A stretch of 7,605 nucleotides of DNA. It comes from Verrucomicrobiota bacterium (GTDB taxonomy: Bacteria > Verrucomicrobiota > Verrucomicrobiia > Opitutales > Opitutaceae). Location: positions 1 through 7,605 of the forward strand of contig JAUPWC010000143.1 of NCBI GenBank assembly GCA_030916665.1, read 5' to 3'. Below are positions 4,855 to 7,605 of the stretch, one piece after another; within the stretch, counting starts at the first letter, position 1, and each line of letters opens with the position of its first letter. The translations under genes and the position numbers were made by a program. Under the pieces are notes generated by a model. The model did no database searches, had not been told where the DNA came from, and was given only the letters and a program-made list of their open reading frames with translations.

Positions 4855-7083
4855 ATGAAAAATTTCTCCGAGCGTCTCCACGCCCACCTGTCCCGCAAGA
4901 ACTACGTTCCGGCCTCCGCGCCGGCCATCGCCAAGGAGTGGCGGCTCAACACGAAGCAGCGCCGCGCTTTCCTGGCCGAGGCCGGCCAGCTCGTGCGCGC
5001 CGGGCGGCTCGCGCTCATCAAGGGCGACCGCCTCTGCATCCCGCAGGAAGCCGACCTCGTCACCGGCACGATCAGCTTCCGGCAGAAAGGCTCGGCGATG
5101 GTCACGCCCGAACGCCGCGCCACCGAAAACCGCGAGGCCGCGATCTACATCGACGCCGCCGACACCGGCACCGCGCTGCAGGGCGACAAGGTCGTCGTGC
5201 GCCTCCGCTCGCCGCGCGAGCGCGATTTTCCCTTCTTCCTGAAACCCGGCGAACAGGCCGGCCGCGTCATCGAGATCCTCGAGCGCGGCGCCGCGACCGT
5301 CACGGGCACGCTGCATCGCGGACGCACCTTTTTCTACGTCACGCCCGACGACCCGCGCATCCCGCACGACATCATCGTGCCCGACCCGTCGCGCCCGGGC
5401 CAGAACGTGAAGCCGCCCGCCCTGGTCGGCGACAAGGTCGTGGTGAAGCTCAACGAATGGAAGGAGCGCCACCTCAATCCCGACGGCACGATCACGCAGC
5501 GCCTGGGCCGCGCCTTCGAGCCGCGCGCCGAGCTCGCCGCCATCTACCACAAATACAACCTCGCGACCTCGTTCCCCGATCCCGTCCAGCGCGAGGCCGC
5601 CGCGATCCCGCCGGAGGTCAGGCCCGCGGACCTCGCCGGGCGCATGGATTTCCGCGACATCCCGACCTTCACGATCGATCCCGACGACGCCAAGGACTTC
5701 GACGACGCGCTCTCCATCGAGTATCTCGACCAGGGCGAAATCCGCGTGGGCGTCCACATCGCCGATGTGAGCCACTACGTGAAACCCGGCACGGCCCTCG
5801 ACAAGGAGGCGCAGCACCGCGGCAACTCCACCTACCTCGTCGGCACCGTCGTGCCGATGCTCCCGGAAAAACTCTCCAACGGCCTGTGCTCGCTCGTCGA
5901 GGCGCAGGACCGCCTGACCAAGGCCGCGATCTTCACCTTCAACCGCCACGGCGCGCTCAAGCACACCGAGTTCGCCAACACCGTCATCTGCAGCCGCAAG
6001 CGCCTCACCTACAAACAGGCCTACGCGCTGATGTTTGAGGACAGCCACGACGCGATCCGCCGCCTGCCCCTGCCCGCCGCCCACCAGACCGGCTCCACCG
6101 GCCGCGCATTGAACAGCCTGTCTTTTGAGGAACTGACCGAACTCCAGAAATGGGTGCGCCAGCTCTGGGCCATCGCGGCCAAGCTCCGCCGCGAACGCAT
6201 GGCCGGCGGCTCGCTCGACCTCGACATGCCCGAGAACAAGATCTTCGTGGACGCCGAGGGCTACGCCGACCGCATCGAGAAGATCGAAAACGACGAGAGC
6301 CACCAGCTCATCGAGGAGTTCATGCTCCTCGCCAACGAGGCCATCGCGCAGCTCACCCGCACCAACCGCCTGCCCTCGCTCTATCGCGTTCACGACGATC
6401 CCGACGAGGCCCGCCTCGCCGAGCTGCGCCAGTTTCTCGCCACCTTCAACATCAAGGTCAGCGACCTCTCGGAGCGCGACGAACTCGTGCGCCTGCTCGG
6501 CGTGTTGAAAAACCATCCGCAGGGTTACGTCCTGCGCACGCAGGTGCTCCGTTCCATGCGCAAGGCCTGCTACCGCCCGAGCCACGACGGTCACTTCGGC
6601 CTCAACAAGAAGGACTACACGCACTTCACGTCGCCGATCCGCCGCTACGCCGACCTGGTCGTCCACCGCGTGCTCGCCGCCTGGCTCGCGAAGCAGCCCG
6701 GTTACCGCGCCGCGCACACCGACCAGCTCGCCGAGCACCTCAGCCTCACCGAGATCAACAGCACCGAGGCCGAGCGCGACTCGCAGAAGGTGAAGCTCAT
6801 GGAGTATTTCGACCGCGAGGCGGAGCGGAAGAAGAAGACCGTCTTCAAGGCGATCATCACCGACGTCCGCAACCATGGCTTCTTCATCGAGGTGCCCGAC
6901 GCCGGCGCCTTCGGCATGGTGCCGGTCTCCTCGCTCCGCGACGACTTCTACGTGCTCAACCCCTCCGGCACCGCCTTCATCGGCCGCAAGTCGAAGCGCA
7001 AGTTCGAGCTCGGCCACCCGATCGAGGTCGTCGTCATGAAAGTGGACCGCCAGAAACGCCTGATCGACTTCACGGTGCCGTGA
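4855..7083 (+). CDS. rnr: Ribonuclease R (RNB-family 3'-5' exoribonuclease)
   Basis: RNase R degrades RNA processively from the 3' end, including structured RNA, releasing nucleoside 5'-monophosphates; it acts in mRNA, rRNA and tRNA quality control. From ATG 4855 the protein is 742 residues. A winged-helix-like N-terminus (about 1-62) is followed by two cold-shock-type domains (about 66-240). The RNB core (about 260-605) carries TIDPDDAKDFDDA with metal-binding D275, D281, D283 and D284, and YTHFTSPIRRYADLVVHR (588-605). An S1 domain (about 661-740) ends the chain. The Lys-rich tail of E. coli RNase R (813 aa) is absent, so helicase-like or ribosome-linked functions of that tail may be missing. 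In-frame ATGs back to 4600 would add residues from antisense glgA and from repeat sequence, so they are rejected. The start has no Shine-Dalgarno; the preceding bases are CCCGTCCTCC. Confidence 0.95.
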   Translation: MKNFSERLHAHLSRKNYVPASAPAIAKEWRLNTKQRRAFLAEAGQLVRAGRLALIKGDRLCIPQEADLVTGTISFRQKGSAMVTPERRATENREAAIYIDAADTGTALQGDKVVVRLRSPRERDFPFFLKPGEQAGRVIEILERGAATVTGTLHRGRTFFYVTPDDPRIPHDIIVPDPSRPGQNVKPPALVGDKVVVKLNEWKERHLNPDGTITQRLGRAFEPRAELAAIYHKYNLATSFPDPVQREAAAIPPEVRPADLAGRMDFRDIPTFTIDPDDAKDFDDALSIEYLDQGEIRVGVHIADVSHYVKPGTALDKEAQHRGNSTYLVGTVVPMLPEKLSNGLCSLVEAQDRLTKAAIFTFNRHGALKHTEFANTVICSRKRLTYKQAYALMFEDSHDAIRRLPLPAAHQTGSTGRALNSLSFEELTELQKWVRQLWAIAAKLRRERMAGGSLDLDMPENKIFVDAEGYADRIEKIENDESHQLIEEFMLLANEAIAQLTRTNRLPSLYRVHDDPDEARLAELRQFLATFNIKVSDLSERDELVRLLGVLKNHPQGYVLRTQVLRSMRKACYRPSHDGHFGLNKKDYTHFTSPIRRYADLVVHRVLAAWLAKQPGYRAAHTDQLAEHLSLTEINSTEAERDSQKVKLMEYFDREAERKKKTVFKAIITDVRNHGFFIEVPDAGAFGMVPVSSLRDDFYVLNPSGTAFIGRKSKRKFELGHPIEVVVMKVDRQKRLIDFTVP

Positions 7084-7086
7084 CGA

Positions 7087-7116
7087 TGGCACCACGAAAT
7101 ACACGAAACACACAAA
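7087..7116 (+). repeat. GGCACCACGAAA-type intergenic repeat, copy 3, just after the rnr stop
   Basis: The sequence GGCACCACGAAATACACGAA, followed by ACACACAAAA, begins about four bases beyond the rnr TGA. It shares GGCACCACGAAA exactly with copy 1 at 1113-1124. An opposite-strand relative, TTTCGTGTCTTT, lies at 7152-7163 and is identical to 12 bases at 1471-1482. Confidence 0.65.
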
Positions 7117-7224
7117 AGGACGGAGCAGCAGGAATCCACAGGTGGTTCGGATTTCGTGTCTTTGGTGTGTTTGCTTCGCCATCTCCGCCAAGCCTCCGTC
7201 GTGGTGACCCTTCCGGAATTTGCT

Positions 7225-7288
7225 TTTGAGCTTTCTGCGCCTTTTGTGGCCCACTTCTTATCCGTGATCATCTGTGCCATCCGTGGCT
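7225..7288 (+). repeat. Two further repeat-like motifs before the last gene
   Basis: The first segment is TTTCTGCGCCTTTTGTGGCC (7232-7251). The second is ATCCGTGATCATCTGTGCC followed by ATCCGTGG (7260-7286), in which ATCCGTG/ATCTGTG/ATCCGTG recurs at 9-10 base spacing. Both resemble intergenic motifs I recall from many environmental bacterial genomes ('TTTGCGCCTTTTGCGGCC' and 'ATCCGTGTCCATCCGTGG'). Their function is unknown to me. Confidence 0.55.
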
Positions 7289-7307
7289 CAAACCTTCCTC
7301 CCTTCTC

Positions 7308-7605
7308 ATGAAACACTACGACTTCGCCGACCAGTTCCGCGCCCTTTACGACAAGGCCGCCAAACTCTACGCTTCGGGCCGCACTGACCAAGCGTCCTAT
7401 TTCACCGCTGACGAGCAGACCTTCCTCACCGCCAACGGCATCACGGTCCAGAACATGTTCGACTACGCTGAGGACCAGGCCAACTACGGCGAACCCGGCT
7501 ACGACCGCGCCCTCGCCATCGAGACGGTCCGTCGCGATTATTTTCTGAATGTGCAGGGCGGAAAACCCTCCCCCACCGTCATCGACGTGGCGAAGATGCC
7601 GGCCA
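7308..7605 (+). CDS. Hypothetical protein, possibly DUF5069-like (N-terminal part)
   Basis: An open frame from ATG at 7308 runs off the right edge after 99 codons and begins MKHYDFADQFRALYDKAAK. The codon use matches the neighbouring genes, with G/C-ending codons dominant, which supports a real gene. The visible part is soluble in character, rich in Asp, Glu, Tyr and Ala, with no signal peptide or membrane segment. The stretch NMFDYAEDQANYGEPGYDRA and then ETVRRDYFLN reminds me of DUF5069-containing proteins of Verrucomicrobiota. That is recall only, and the diagnostic part would lie outside the window. The start has no Shine-Dalgarno; the bases before it are CCTTCCTCCCTTCTC. Function is unknown. 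Confidence 0.75.
   Translation, partial: MKHYDFADQFRALYDKAAKLYASGRTDQASYFTADEQTFLTANGITVQNMFDYAEDQANYGEPGYDRALAIETVRRDYFLNVQGGKPSPTVIDVAKMPA

Larger units (their letters stand above)
7084..7307. other. Repeat-filled spacer after rnr
   Basis: I see no gene in these 224 bases. They begin one base after the rnr stop and consist largely of low-diversity repeat-like sequence. CACCACGAAATACACGAAA (7090-7108) can pair imperfectly with TTTCGTGTCTTTGGTG (7152-7167), giving stems of about 8 and 5 bp. This could form a weak transcript end for rnr, though no T run follows. No promoter for the downstream gene could be identified. Confidence 0.6.

Noticed and set aside
4615..7254. An 879-codon open frame on the minus strand opposite rnr
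   Set aside because: It is the mirror of a GC-rich coding frame with few stop codons. It is low-complexity (Glu, Val, Gly, Leu, Ala) with no recognisable domain, while rnr on the plus strand has complete catalytic motifs.
7150..7290. A CRISPR array or tandem repeat array
   Set aside because: The motifs are degenerate, short and of several types; there are no equal-length spacers or identical direct repeats.

Overview
The window is ordinary GC-rich bacterial chromosome: six protein genes (four complete, two cut by the window edges) and one tRNA, separated by intergenic spacers unusually full of palindromes and dispersed-type repeats. Codon choice strongly favours G/C in third positions. The gene content, the lack of Shine-Dalgarno sequences and the style of the intergenic repeats suggest a member of the Verrucomicrobiota, perhaps Opitutaceae. 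That placement is inference from remembered sequences and was not tested.

Layout. On the minus strand from the left edge: the N-terminal 100 residues of a CvfB/YitL-type S1 RNA-binding protein (1-300), an intrinsic terminator (355-385), tRNA-Glu(CTC) with encoded CCA (390-464), an AT-rich hairpin spacer, nucleoside diphosphate kinase ndk (621-1040), a 500-base non-coding spacer with several repeats, a class I type deoxyribodipyrimidine photolyase (1541-2995), a spacer built of GC-rich palindromes, and glycogen synthase glgA (3216-4721). glgA is transcribed divergently from ribonuclease R rnr (4855-7083, plus strand) across a 133-base gap that carries another repeat. After rnr comes a 224-base spacer packed with repeat-like sequence, then the start of an unrecognised or DUF5069-like protein (7308 to the right edge, plus strand).

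The genes do not form one pathway. They cover RNA turnover and binding (RNase R, CvfB-like), nucleotide balance (Ndk), UV-damage repair (photolyase) and carbon storage (GlgA). The large spacers suggest mostly separate transcription units. I found no defence island, CRISPR, integrase, transposase or biosynthetic cluster, and nothing that looks like a new multi-gene system. The points worth a second look are the intergenic repeats, a palindrome-rich in-frame insert in glgA, a hairpin formed across the ndk stop codon, and the absence of Shine-Dalgarno sequences before all six starts.
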